Origin: Porodaedalea pini
Lineage: Eukaryota > Basidiomycota > Agaricomycetes > Hymenochaetales > Hymenochaetaceae
Assembly (NCBI GenBank): GCA_002794775.1
Contig: NBAY01000015.1
Span: 620,001-684,000, forward strand
Direction: 5' to 3'
Length of the DNA: 64,000 nucleotides
Part shown: piece by piece, positions 12,659-26,133 of the stretch
Layout: each line of letters starts with the position of its first letter
Position numbering within the stretch: the first letter of the stretch is position 1
Notes under the pieces: generated by a model
Seen by the model: only the letters and a program-made list of their open reading frames with translations
Told to the model about the DNA's origin: nothing
The model's database searches: none
Made by a program: the position numbers and the translations under genes

Positions 12659-15600
12659 TTACGCGCTCGTAAGACGCTCCTTCGCTTCACGTGCAGGTCG
12701 CGATATCGATGGTCGGTCCGCACCGATACTCTCCTGAATTTTTCGGACTATGCTCGGTAGGACATCAAGCTGTTCAAAGACGTTAGGGGCTCCATCAATA
12801 CTAGCAGAATCCTCGTCGTCTTCATCCTTCGAAAGTACAGCCAGGATGGAATGCGATGAAAGCACAGACGGAGGAGTACCTGATAAAAGGTGCTCCCTGA
12901 AAAGCTGTTAGAACTCAGGAGGTCATTTCAGAAGTTTACGCAACGTACTTGACCATGGGCCGCAACAAATCAGGGAAGCGCCCAAGAGCAGCGAAAAGTG
13001 ATGCTACTGCTTGCATGTAATGCTCTAGATTTTGAGTCAGATAGGTTCAGGGATAACAGGGTATCCGTTTTACCATCATGAGATTCCTTATACGCATCCT
13101 CCACTAGCTCAACGCAGGCATCTCTCGCTTTCTCTCCTACATTTTCACCTGCATTCTTAACAACCCGAGCCAATGCCTTCACATGGCTAGCCGCAATAGG
13201 GTCTTCGGAGGCTTTTGCTCCAGCGATGAGCTCCGTCACCACAGGATCCACCCTGGGTTGCGATTTCATCAGCACACCAAGAGCAGTCGCAGCCTTATTC
13301 CGTACGGCGAGACTGCTCGGATCAGACGTTGCTTTGACGAAGGTACGCTGAAGTTGAGGGAAGAATGGCTTTACGAAAGCGGGAATGCGTGCAAGCATCG
13401 TTGTCAGCGCACTGAGAATGGCAGATTTAACGCCAGGCGGGTAGGTTGTAGCCTGCGCAGCAACGCGGATTAACGGTCCAGTGAACGGCACGACGAACGG
13501 TTTGATCGCATTCTCCTCTGTGCGAATGATAAGATCACCAATGGCATAGGCAGCGTTCTCACGTTGCTCGTTGCTACCAGTTGTCAAACCCGCAATGATT
13601 ATAGGCATCATGGGTGTTACTCCCTTCGGAAGGCTGAATCCCGGCACATATCGACCAGGGGCCCCAGATGTCTCAATGGATCGACGAAGAGTGACGACGA
13701 GCGGTTCCAGTTCATCCTTTGGAATTGATTTCACGAAAAGATCAAGAGCTTGCCATGCAGCAGTGTGTACGATGACTTCGGGGTCGTCTAGTAAGATGAC
13801 GAGCTGTCGAATCCAATCCATGCGGTACAGCGAGTCATCCAGTTCACTCTCTTCGCAGAAAATGCCGAACAACTTACACGCGCTAGCGCGTCGAACGGGG
13901 CCTCCAGATTGGACCCTACGGACAAATCTTAGTAAAGAACAGGTTAAAGTAAACTCAAATAACATACCAGTCTAACAGGAGAAGCATCAGAGTATTGAGA
14001 CCCTCAGCGTCTGCAATGGAGCTAAGTAAGGCTCTAACTGCTTCGTTTAGGGCTTCTTCCAGTTCCTCGCTGTTATCGGCTTCAATGAACGCTACTAAAG
14101 CCCCGAGCACTTGCGTCAAACGTCTGCTAAGCGCATTTCCAGCGACCGTGACTAGGGAAGCTAAAGCACGGGCATTGAAGACAGTCATCGGGGGCGCAAC
14201 CAAAGTCGGGATAAGAACAGGGAAGACGGTGTTGGCGCGAACCTGTACATGTTGGTCAGAAGAGCTGACGAAGATGATTTGCGGCGACTCACGTTCATGA
14301 CTTCCTTGAGGGCCTGAAGTGCAGTTCCAGAGCTCTCTCCAGGTTGACGAAGAGCTTCAAGTAATGTTGGGATAGTTTGATCGATCGCTTTGGTACCAAG
14401 ATGCTCTTGCAGGCTGTCAAAGGCTTTAGCAGCGGCACCGCGAACGTTTGCTTCATCATCGACAAGACAAGCGCGAACAACAGCAACGACATCGTCCTCA
14501 TGACCACCTCTCTGCGTGTCCGTCGCATTCTCCCTGATTATTTATAGGTAATGTTATATTTGCTTGCACAAGGCAAAGACTCACATGATATCGCACAAAG
14601 CCAGACATACACCTTCTCTTGTGCGGTTATCGGGTGAAGTGGACTTAGTCCGAAGGACTGGAAGAATTTCACCCAGGATTCTTTCGCCGAACTTCCTGCA
14701 TATTTCGCCGATAGTTCGGGATGCGGTCTAGCTCAAAATGAGTCTTCAAGGTATGACAGCGTACTCGGAAGGAAGAACTAACCTCTTGCGATTCTCCGCT
14801 CTCGTCATCGACTAACAGACCAACAAGTTGAGTAATAAGTTCTGGCAGCAGCTCCCGAACTGCAGGTTCGTGTGAAACTTTAGATACGCCAAATGAAACA
14901 GAGACATGAGTTTTGACATGCCTGTTCTGGGTGTGTTGTGTACAAGCGCCTTCCATATATGAATGGCAGATTGCCTGACCACACTAACAGCATCCTGGCG
15001 AACGATGTACAAAGCTGAAAGGACACGGTCTCTCCGTTCCTTGCCAAGGACTTCGCTGAGGGCTTTTCGAGACGTATCCGCTGCGCTCACTTCATTTTCC
15101 TCATCTTCTTCGATCTCCGCCTTTCCGCTGATGCCAGATACCTTGAATAGTAATTCTCCAACCAGAGTGATAGAAGAATGCTGAAAACATAAAGGTAAAT
15201 ATATCGGGCAGCACGGGGCGCCAAATGAAACACACCCTGATGCGCCAACTGGAGTCAAACATTCCTTGCTCGAGTTCGGGCAAAAGGAGATCAATAGCTC
15301 TGCCAGAGTAGTTCGTAATGATCATACGACCGGCCCTCATTGCTGCTTCTCTGACATATTCTTCGGTATCCGATAGACCAGATAGAATGGGTCCGACAAT
15401 CTTCGTAAGATGTGGCTGGAATCTCACACCAAAGGTAGCCGGTAGATACACTAATAGAGACATGAAGCCCTCCCGGACTGTGCTCTTTGGGGACTGCGCG
15501 TTGGATACGATGTCTGGAAGTAACGCCTCCAAACGTTCCATCCCCAACCCAGCCAGGACTTCGCTCAGACCCTGAGCAGCGCCCTGCCTGTCAACGCCGG

Positions 15601-18600
15601 AAGTGTCTGTCTTAAGTGTGCGGAGAAGACTAGGGACCATGTCTGGAAACTGTTCTTCGCCAAGCCGCTCGATCAAAGTCCCTAAAGCTTTTGCGGCGGT
15701 TGCGCGAGCTTCTGGAACCGGATCGACTAGCACAACATGGACGAGAGGAAGTAGTCTTGTGAGGTAGGGAGTAAAATCTTGAGAATCTGTCAGGGAGGCA
15801 AGATTGCCAACAATTTGCACCGCCTTCCGTTTCGTGTCGGCACCTCGTTCCCGCAGGCCTCTCTCGATGATAGGCATGACCTAAAATTATATCGACACTG
15901 AGCACAACTATTGAAAGTAAATAAGTCCAAAAACATACCAAAGCTAACGAAGGGGAGTCGATATAATGTGCGAATGACTTCTTTAGCAGAGACGTCATCG
16001 CTCCGGGAGTTTTTGCTGGATCGACAAGTGCTTTCAATAGCACAGGGACCAGCGACTGGATCTCGGGGTTGCTGATGACCTCGCCAAACTGTTTCAAACT
16101 CTTGTTCGCTGCCGTCCGGACCTGCGCATGCGAGTCGGTTAGGACTCCGGTGAGGCGAGGAATCACCGTTGGCAGCGAAATTGACAACTGTTTGGGAGCG
16201 CAGAAAGCCATCGTCCCCAGCAATTCAATCGATCCCTTCTTCGTTCTCCACTGTTTCTCGTCTAGGCCAAACAAAAGGGAAGGGAGGATGCACTTGACTC
16301 CATAGCCTGATAGGTTGGCCATGATAACTTTCGCGGCATCCTCAGTGGCTTCTCGAACGTCTGGCGTTGCGTCTCCGAAGGCAGCAAGAAGCGAAGGAAG
16401 GAGTTCAATGATATACGGTTCAAAATTTCTACCAAGGGTGGCAGACAGAGTCTCGAGAGCAAACATAGCGCCCTGGCGCGATTCGTACCGCTTCTTGTCG
16501 TCTAACGCAGCGCGCAGGCGCTCGACAAGATTGAACCTGCCTATCCCTGCAATACCTACACCTTTGACGACACCAGCAAGCCCGTAGGCAGCACCTCTCC
16601 GTTCGCCGTACTTTGGCGCGTTGAAAAGCTCATGCAGAAGTTCCTCGACTAACTTCGGTACAGTTGGTTTGATAAATTTGATAAGAGGGGCTAGACATTC
16701 GGAAACAGCGATCTGCACTTGCTCCGAAGGCGTTTTCAGAGCACTGATAAGACGCGAAACTACAGCGGGTATTCGTGGGTCCTCGGCGTTCAGATGACGG
16801 GCCGTCCGGCCCAACAATATGACTGTAGCCTCCTTCACGTAGTCAGCACTATCCGTCGGGGGTGTAGGAGAGGCCAGGTGCATCTCAAACATGCTGATTA
16901 GAGCCTGAAGTCGCTCGGCACCATGAAGATCTATGACTTTCGATGCTGCCTGGAGCATGCCTGATCGGACTTCTGGCTTTGAATCTCCAAGCGTCTCCTC
17001 TTCAATCAAGAATTTAAAGAAAGACTCGATAAGATCTTCAGGGAACAGAGGAGCCAACGCCTCAAAAGAATGTGCGACAGCGAGGCGAGCGGGCCATGGA
17101 TCACTTGCTTCGAGCGAACGGGAGATGAGGATGCCCTGCGCAGAAAACATGTCAAGTTCGCAACCTTTCTCGTGACTTTGTACGCACATATTCATCAAAT
17201 TCAGGGCCACTTATTTTCGCCTAACAGGGCGTTAGAGTTTACTTTGCATAGACAAAGCCCGCTCACCTTCTCGCGGTAGAAATCTTGCAGAGAACGTATT
17301 ATGACGGCGACTTGCTGAGGCCATTGCGCGGCTGCTTCAGTCAAAGAGCTCGCGCAGCTTGCACGAATGCATGCATGCTCGTGGACTGCGATAACATACG
17401 ATTCAACACAATGTCATTCTTGAATGAACGAAATTGCGTACCAAGAAAGGGCCGCAGGTCGATGAAGAATGTCTCAGGGATGTCCAAACCGTTATCTTCC
17501 CAAACATGTCGAGCCATGCGCGCATTCTGCTGGTCAGAATCATGACAAGCAATCCACAGTTCGGGGCTCCAGTCAAGGTCCGTTACATCCAAAGTCTAAT
17601 GAATAGATTGTAAACTTCTTGATCAAGGTGAAAGCGGGTTCCAGCACTACCTGCAAGCACTGAAGAGCGGAGTTCCTGACATAAACCTCCGCTGCCAAAG
17701 TACTGTTAATAAGGACTTTGATTTCTTCGAGTGTCGAGTTGACATGAATGGCTTCCCCTAACCCGATCAGGACTGAAGACGCATCCTTTCCGAGAGAAGG
17801 GTATTTCCTGATGATCTGTAGCAAATCTAACAATGACTGAGATCTCGGGAACTTGCGGTCCGAAACTAAGGCAGTCGATTGAATGAGTGGCGGAATCTCT
17901 AATCTGGAAAGCATGAACGTACATTCAGCAGTGTGGAAGTTCATGATGTCAGTGACCAGTGCAATTCGTTCGAGCGCTTCGTCCTCCTCCCCAGTTCCAA
18001 TGATACCGTCATCCTCAATGATACAGGTTAGTAGCGGGGACATGTATGAGAAAGTCGCTCCGTCAAACGCGCTCTGCTCCGACAAGGTGCGTAATCTGTA
18101 AAGGACGCGGAGGACCAAAGCTATTCAAGCAGTTGTTATCCTAAGAGTTGGAGCTTCTAAAAGAAAGAAAACAAACCATTCAATGGCTCAGCCTGAAGCT
18201 CTCCTGGGACGATATGGGGATCGAGGCACCTCAAAGTTGCTACTCCGATCCAAGTACGGAAAGAGTCAAGTCTGGTAGCGCAGTACTGGCTAAGACCCTA
18301 TTGTCATTTAATTGGATTGAGAAATAGTTCTTATATGTAGTCAGAAAATCAATTACCAAATATCCATCCATGGCCTCCTTGCCGAGAAGCGCAGCGCCTC
18401 GCTTGACAGGGCCAGCTAAGAACAAAACCACGAGCTCCGCAAAGTACGTTCCAAGTTCGTCTACCTTCGCATCAACGACACTCTGGGAGAGCGCGAGCCC
18501 TCGCTTTGCTTTCTCAAGCAGTTCCTCGACACGCTTCCTGGTCTCAGATTCAGCACGCAGCTGCGCCGCGACAAGTTCCTTTTCTTGTTTCGACAGGGCT

Positions 18601-21600
18601 TTAGTAGCGGTCGTAGGCTTTGAAGCCTTCTTTGATGCGAGGGACGCGCGGAGCTCTGCTTCCCATTTCTCAATCGCTGCGTCCTTGCCCTTCCTATTGG
18701 CGAGATCACTCCCCTTCGAGGCGAGCACTGGAAAACGATGGAGAACACGTTAAAGGCAAATGAAATGGCTACCTGGGCGACAGTAGACGCTTACCATCGA
18801 CGAATAGCATGCCCTCGGGCGTCTTCCAAATGTCTACGTCCTCTTCAGATATCGATGCAAAGTTCGATGGGTTCAGATCATCTTTAATTTGAGCAACCAG
18901 TACAGGGAGCATTATGTCGGGCCCTACGAAAGTGATAGTCGTAACTGCACTATCCCTTGCCTGAGAAAGAAATGAGCCATAATCAAGGCCAAACAGATTA
19001 TGAATACAGCACCTTACTGGGCGCTTGACTAAGAATGAGAGATGTGAGCCGATCCTTCTGGTGTTCGATGAGCTGACGAGGGTCGACCTTTGCCCGCTGA
19101 CATAGTTCAATCCATAGCTGCCCAGGCACACCGCCTTCAAAGAGCAAATCAATATCATCGTAAACTCTGAGTGTAGCGTCCGAGGAATGCGAAAGGTAAG
19201 GTGCAGATTACGTACATATTTCAGGCTGATGCGTGAGCAACACAAGGTCAACAAGAAGGTGCTCCTTCTCGGAAAGCTCGGCCTCGTCGGTAAACTCAGC
19301 GCAAGCTGAAAGTACTGGGACGAGGTTTAGCGCCAGGCCGTGCTTTTGGACGGCATTTTCATTTATTCCCAGATATTTTTCCTTGTCTTTCTCCAGCATG
19401 CGGCTAAGATGGACGGGAATTGCGTCACGGAGGACCACGTTCAGAAGCTGGGGCGTACGCGCATTTTGTGCTTCAAGTGCTGAAATTGCAAGTCTGCGCA
19501 CCTCGAGATGCTTGCTCTGTGTTGCAAGGTGTACGAAGGCAAGTCCAAACTGCTGCCTACACAGGTGAGACAGTATAAAGAAGTTAGTGAAGGTCCTGCG
19601 TCGTGCAATAAGGTAGACTGACCGGACGTGCTCGTTCTTCCTAAGTTCGGCCTTAAGTGCCTCAAAGGCCCCGCAAAGCGCACGAAGCAGCCAGACCTCG
19701 TCCTCTGCCGAGCTCAACTTTTGGTAAACCTTGTCCCATAACAAGAAGGATGGCTTTGCGCTGGATCCTACCAAAGTCTGGATCGTCGTATTACGGGTTA
19801 CCGTAGTCTCTGAGGACTATTTCAGAAACACTTCAATCAATGACACGTGAGAAAAGCGAGGTACCGAATTCTTGGCATTTCGCAACGGGTCCCAACAAGC
19901 TTGCCACTGCGACATAGCCTTCCAGAGGTCCGGCAGGTGCGGTGAGCGGATTCGCTACAACAGCCTTGAGATTCTCTTCGAAAGCAGGCACTATAGCTTG
20001 CATGAACTCCCTGAGAGCGTCTGTCTGAGTACCTGCCTCAGTGCATGTTAGAAGGACATCTCCACCAAGAGAGCATGTCGAACGCCGCAATGCAGGCTTT
20101 CCGCCTTGCATTTCTCGCACAATGATTGCCAAAGAAGCCGGCGGTAGGGATGTGTCGTGCTGTAGGAGGAAAACAAGATGGGAGACGGCCGCGCTCGCAA
20201 GTCGCGAAATTGCGGGATCACTAGTCTCCTTCACGAGAAGCAAAGGCACAGTCTCTGCAATCGGAGCGGAAGTGGTAGACGACGGACATATCGAAGAGAG
20301 CATGGAGTAAAGAGCGAGGCGGTGGTCGGGTCCCATTGACTTTCCAGTTTTTGCCGGACCCATGATCTCGTTGAGACAGTGCTCCTCATTGCTTGGTTCC
20401 GGATTGCGTTGGAGGAGGATTTGGAAAAGCGCGACGGCATTCGCACGCGTCGTCGGATTGCTCGACTTGACGCTACTCATGATGGTAGTGGTCACTCGTC
20501 TGAAAAGATCGCCCGCCACCTTGGGTTCGTACGCGCGGAAGAACTCGATCATAACTAGATATTTCCCAAATAAGTAGCGTGACGCCGTGCTAACTGAAAT
20601 ATCTGACCTGGTAACGCGACTTCTGGCGAGCGCAGGGACGACCTTTCCATTACTGGAAGTATGGTGCTTTTGAACTCGTCTTCAGACACGGATGACTGGA
20701 TGAAGCCGTTAAATGCTGAAGATACGTGCTTCGCAACAGGCGTTTTTGACATCAATACGGATGCAATATACACCTGTATGATCTCTTTCTGAACATAAAT
20801 TTAACATCTTTCCTCAGTGACAGAAGACAATTCCTTACTTGAGTCGCAGGCGGTACCTTCTTAAGCTCATCCGACACGCGCTTCAGGTGATAGGTCACGT
20901 CGCAGGCTAGGCCAAGTAGAGGGACGAGATAAATGCTCGTTGGATTGTCTTTGATAAGGCCAAGCGTAGTTGAGATAATCGCAGATACATTTTCAGGCGA
21001 CTGACTCAGCAGATCGTCAGATACGTATGTAAGAGGGTATGGAATCGCTCACAGATCGAAAGGCACGGCGTGTACAGACGACTGCAGTTTTTCGAAGCGC
21101 GTGCTTAGTCGGCGCATCCTTGTCTAACAATGAGTCAACTAGCAACGCTAGAGCCTCTAAGAGAGCATTCCACTCTTTTGAATCGTTCGCAGGAGATTTT
21201 GTCTTTATGGTTGTCGTGTAAATATCACAGCACCATTTTAAGAGAACAAACCGGCTGGCTGCCGCAGATGACCTACAAACTGAGTTGAGATGGGTGTACC
21301 CCCATGAAGTCGAACGTACGACTCACCTTGAGGTTCCTTTATCAGATATCCTTCCCGCCTCCGATCGAATCCATCCAATGACTTGCTCCGGTATACCGCC
21401 TTCCTGTCTGACGAGCACGTTGATTACATCCTCTACAGCCTCTCGCGATAGCTGGTCAATATATCGTGGATATGTCAACGTAAGTAGATGAAATATAGTT
21501 AATGCTTCAGTGGCCGAGATATCTGACACAAAATGAGCCGCCGGAGCATTCAACAGCATTCATGAAACTCACCAGAGCTTTTCGTTAATGGAAGTATCTG

Positions 21601-21807
21601 CTCCTTCAGAAACGCCGTCCGTTCCTTCGTTTTACTGGACAGTAGCCTCTTTCGCGCATGTTGGAGAAACGCCGGCCAGTCTTCGCGAGTGCGCTCCAGG
21701 GTGAAGATAGATTCCTCTACGTCTGCATCTGCGTCTGCGTCACTGTCAGCGTCGAGACGGCTCGTTGTTGACGATGCAATCCAGGTTTCGATTTCAGGAG
21801 CACCCAT
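12659..21807 (-). CDS. GCN1: GCN1, HEAT-repeat activator of the eIF2-alpha kinase Gcn2
   Basis: Encodes the ribosome-associated scaffold that activates Gcn2 in the amino-acid starvation and ribosome-collision response. The ATG at 21807 starts MGAPEIETWIASSTTSRLDA, followed by an acidic alternating Asp/Ala run. The gene is split by many introns of about 50-60 nt. The long exon at about 15.95-17.2 kb carries the best-conserved part, related to the eEF3 HEAT region, with motifs such as KYGERRGAAYGLAGVVKG, KKGSIELLGTMAFCAPKQLS and DPAKTPGAMTSLLKKSF. Further HEAT repeats continue through the region that in yeast binds the Gcn2 RWD domain, for example NEQRENAAYAIGDLI. The last exon ends with SRPAREAKERLTSA and TAA at 12659. 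The 9.1-kb span fits the family's roughly 2,600-residue size. It sits between two dynamin paralogues, with no functional link known. Confidence 0.93.
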
Positions 21808-22779
21808 GGTCGACAGTCGTTATCGCTTCGTCACTCGTCAACGTTGGCCTCCAGATTTTTGATCTCGCCTCGACTCACTCGACCTCGGTACCGAACGCGC
21901 CCTGCGGAGAAATCAAAGAAAGTAGATGAGAATTACTACTTGAGAGTGATTCGAACCCAAGGTACGTTGTCCAAAATAGTACATTTCGTTTGCTTGGGTC
22001 GTATTTGGATAAAATATTTATAAGCGGCGCTTGACGGCACCCACATCATGATGTGCAGTGCTTTTCTGGTAGCCTTAAGCTTCTTCCGTTCCAGTCATCC
22101 CACTATCCCAGGAGAACTCAATTGGCGCCTTTTCGAACTCGTGTCTTCAAGATTATTAAGGCTGTGCTAGATGGAAGTCAGGATGCGACCCTCTTTGCAT
22201 GGCACACCTGTACAAATCGGAAGATGTACTTGCCTCCTGCTTGTTGGACCCCAACATGAGTTGCATAGCACAGGCCTATCTACTTGGTCCTTGTCCTCCA
22301 AGGTGATGAAATCGATGCGGTACCAGTTCGAAGCTTCGCATCATCCTTATAAAGGGTGCGAAGTCATTTCATATCTGTGGCTTTTGAAATTCCCTTCTAT
22401 TTCCTATTTCATTGGAAAGCGCTCGGCTCTGAACACGTTCCTCATATCCTGAACTGCATTTGTAATAGTCGAAGCCTTGATGTGCATGCTCTTTTATTCA
22501 GTCTAATCCTCTCACGAGCGAAACCAGCAAACTTCTTGAACCTTCTACCGAGTTATACAGCTACGTAGGTCTAGGGTTCCCTAACTCTTCTCTCCTAATA
22601 AGGATGATGTCGCCGCAACCTCACTCATTCAGAAAAGAAGCTTACTGTCTTTGGATCATAACTTGAAGCTGCACAACCCGTCACAGCCTTCTCCGGCCGG
22701 ACGGGAAATGACTCAAGCCTATAAGTACCACCACAAAACTCCCTTCACCTTCATCATCTGCCTTCACTCTCCGGAAAGC
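21808..22779. other. Divergent intergenic region between GCN1 and dynamin copy B
   Basis: This 972-bp interval should hold the promoters of both genes. Several short open frames at about 22,050-22,570 show no recognisable protein. A possible upstream in-frame ATG for dynamin B lies at about 22,708. No RNA gene or repeat is supported. Confidence 0.5.
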
Positions 22780-25720
22780 ATGTTCCACAGCCCTCGCCGA
22801 ACATCTCCTGACTCTAAACCTATGTCTCCTACTCTGTCGGATATGACATATGCTAGCGGAGCATCTCGAGAGGCCGATCTGTACGCGAATGATCCGAGTG
22901 ACAATCATGAGCGGGTTGACTTTGGCGTGGGCCTCTCCGATCTTTTGATGTCGCAAGATAGGCAGAGCATGCTGAACCTCGCCGACCGACTTCGATCTGT
23001 CGGGTGAGTACCGGTGTGCGACGAGCAACCACCATAACACATTTATAACAATCACAACCCTAAGGGCACAGGCAGATATCGATATCCCTCAAATTGTTGT
23101 CATCGGTTCGCAGAGTGCAGGTAAGTTGCATTATATATCCCCTTATGATAAGCGCAAGTTGATTTACCTTCTTGACAGGAAAGTCATCCCTTCTCCAGCG
23201 AATTTCTGGAGTGGATTTTCCGAAGTCAAGCGGGACTTGCACGCGGTATGTCTACCTCGCAAAAGAGTAAAATATAGAGGCGTGGCTCATGCTTACCGTC
23301 AGCGTCCCGTCGGAAATTCTTCTGAAAGAGGTGGCTGGTAGCTCATGGGAGTGTGCCGTGTCCATCCGTTACATTAGAGATGCATCCGGCGCTCTTCTTG
23401 GTCGCCCCAGAATCGAAGAATTCGGACCTGTCATCACGAATCCAAACGACGTCAAAGATCGCATGGCGCGTGCTCAGCTCGCCAGCCTGAATCCTTCGAG
23501 TCCTTGCATAGATTTTTTAAATGGACCGCCCATCCCGAACTTTAAGTCTGAGCTTTCGTTTTCGGACAACTGCGTCGTGGTGCAGATCCGAGGGCCTGAA
23601 GTATCAAATCTCTCTTTGTGCGACCTACCAGGCGAGAATAGTTGTTTGAATCCGCGCATAATTTTCTCATCCACAGCGTGCTTCAGGTCTTATTGCCAGT
23701 GTTGCAAAGGGCGGAAAAGAGAGTGACATCAAGATGATTGAAGATCTGGTGACTTCGTACATCCAAAACTCCAATTGTCTGATTCTGCTCACAGTCACTT
23801 GCGAAGGTGAGAGCACATACTCAAAACGTTTCCGCAAGATTCACAACACGGAATGACTCTACATTGCCTCATAGCGGACTTCGAGACGCAGGGTGCCTAT
23901 AGACTGGCGGCGCAGCATGACCCGGAAGGAAAAAGGACTCTAGGTCTCCTTTCCTCTTGCGAATTGTCCCAGATCTACTTGCTGATATTTATGTATCAAC
24001 AGGAGTGTTAACAAAGCCCGATAGGATCGCGACCGGGGACGAAGACCGCTGGGTCAAGTTCGTAAAGAATGAGGAAGAACCGCTTGACTTGGGTTGGTTC
24101 TGTGTTAAGCAGCCTGATTCTATACAAGTCTCTGCGGGAATCACCTGGGACGAAGCGCAACTCAATGAGGATCACTTTTTCCAGGATACAGAGCCGTGGC
24201 GCTCTCTTCCTTTCGCTGTCTCGTCGCGCCTCGGCACAAAGTTTCTCGTCGAGAGTCTTAGCCAAATGCTCGCGGAGCTCATCTCTAGAAGGTACTTCTT
24301 CCATACATTTCTCACTTTAAAAATGTATCCTCATTTTGTATATGATAAGGCTCCCAAAACTTCGCGAGGATGTTGAAAAGATGATAATGGAGACAAAGAA
24401 CAGCCTAAAGGAGCTGCCTGTCCCGCCTTCGGAAGATGCGCTCGCCGAAGCTACTATGCTCATCATGGAATTCTCTAAGGACATTGACTCTAACATCACG
24501 GGCTCTGCTGCAGGAGATGGCCTCATTCAGAACATAAACGTCACGCAGAACAAGCTGAAAGGATCCATACTTTCGGAAGCTCCAGAGTTTCTTCCATACA
24601 CCAAGGACCATGGTTATCAATCTCTTCCTCCCATGAAATTCCTGGAAAAGGAAGGGAATGGGCCTTTCTGTAACGGTACTACCATGCATCTGGACGAGGT
24701 TATGGAGCTTATGGAAAAGTAAGCTCCTTATTTCTTTCTTGTTCCTTACCATAAGCTTACTCCACGGACTATTCTAGGGCACGCGCACGCGAGCTTCCTG
24801 GATACACTCCGTTCGATGTACCTGCTAGCATTCTCAAGAATACCATGGTTGAATGGCCTATCCTCGCGAAACGCTATTACGAAAAAGTTTTCAGCACTCT
24901 CGGCGAGTTTGTCAAGCTCATTATAGATCGTCACTTCAAGCGCTACGGTCGTCTCTATAGTGTCGTTCGGTCTGTAGCTCTTGTGTTCTGAAGATTTCTG
25001 CATTATCCCATTCTGATGATTGCTGCATCATCTAGGTCGACCGTTCAAGAGCTGCTCAAAAAGGTCGGTGAGGAAACCGAACGACATATTGAACGGCTCC
25101 TTCAACGTGAGGAAACTCCCTTCACTCTAAACGCCTGCTATCTGTCGCAGTACAAGGATGACTTCCTCGCGCATTATAAGAGCTGCCGTCAGAAGGACCT
25201 GAACGGCATTGCTATGCAGCACATCCAAAACTACACGCAACTTGAATCCTCTGCGGCGAACCTTTCTATCGTTCGGGAAGATGCTGTCAGTCAGGTATTG
25301 GCGGGTCTGAACACGATGAACATCCGCGATGTGAAAGCATCAGACCTTCCTAAACTCCATAAGGATCCGTTTGACCCTGCACTCGAGCTTATGGCGACGG
25401 TCAGTGCGTACTACCAAGGTGAGCCTATCTTGCACAATCACAGGTTTCGTTCCGGAGTTTAACAGTATGCCTTCAAAGTTTCTGCAAAGCGCTTCATCGA
25501 TAGCGTCTCCCTCGCTGTCGATTACGAGTTCGTGCGAGCCTTTGCCAAGGGAATTTATAGAGCCCTTTACGAGACACTTAACAAAGGCGACGCCCGGGAG
25601 CGCTGTACTCTTTTCATGCAGGAGTCACCTGCGGTTCGGAAGCGAAGGGTAGATTTGCGGAGCAGACTAGAGAGACTCGAGGCAGCCAAGCAGGAGTTGA
25701 CTGACTACAGTTCGTGGTGA
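22780..25720 (+). CDS. Dynamin-like (Mx-like) large GTPase, copy B
   Basis: Paralogue of the gene at 9.1-12.0 kb with the same domain order and the same ten intron positions. G1 is GSQSAGKSS, split by an intron. G3 is DLPG and G4 is TKPD in GVLTKPDRIATGDED. The C-terminal effector region contains MNIRDVKASDLPKLHKDP and VSAKRFIDSVSLAVDYEFV, ending DYSSW and TGA. The intron after DLPG (23632-23686) has a GC donor, while copy A has GT at the same place. The last intron must use the TTCAAAG acceptor to keep frame, as the copy A alignment requires. The start at 22780 was chosen by analogy with copy A; an in-frame ATG at about 22708 would add 24 residues. The cellular role is not known. Confidence 0.86.
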
Positions 25721-26133
25721 TATGATTTTGTTTCACTTTTTTTACGTTACCTTCGACTGGCTCGTTTCTCCAATGCCCGTGCCTTCTGTCCTCTATTTTC
25801 CCCAGAACCCTCTCTTGAAATGGAGGCCCAGAGATGCAGTGGGTAACTTTCAATCTTCAGCTCTGTGCATATCGGCGCACGGATGCCAATTATTTGACTG
25901 GAAGTAATTAGAAGAGTCCGTTGCGAAGTTCTGTCCACAAATAGAGTTTTGTTTATTATAGCCGGTCCTTCCCACACGTGATCTTGCATCGCCCTGACTG
26001 AGTCCCAAGCTAAAGGCAGTGCGCCGTTATGACGCCTTGTCTCGTCGCATTTCTTTCTCTCACCACAACCGACCACGACACCGATAACGACACGCAAGTA
26101 TGAGTGCCCCGTTGAAAGGAGCTTCAGTGTTAC
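25721..26133. other. Intergenic region
   Basis: This 413-bp stretch separates the dynamin B stop from the small membrane-protein gene. An ATG at 26100 opens a reading frame that overlaps the next start out of frame, so it would be an upstream ORF if transcribed. Nothing else is supported. Confidence 0.45.

Noticed and set aside
13045..13066. Near match to the I-SceI homing-endonuclease site (GGGATAACAGGGTAT)
   Set aside because: It has several mismatches to the 18-bp site and lies in a GCN1 intron/exon boundary with no endonuclease gene or intein nearby. Chance match.
21950..21985. tRNA B-box-like GGGTTCGAATC on the minus strand
   Set aside because: No T-stem pairing, A-box or acceptor stem could be built around it.
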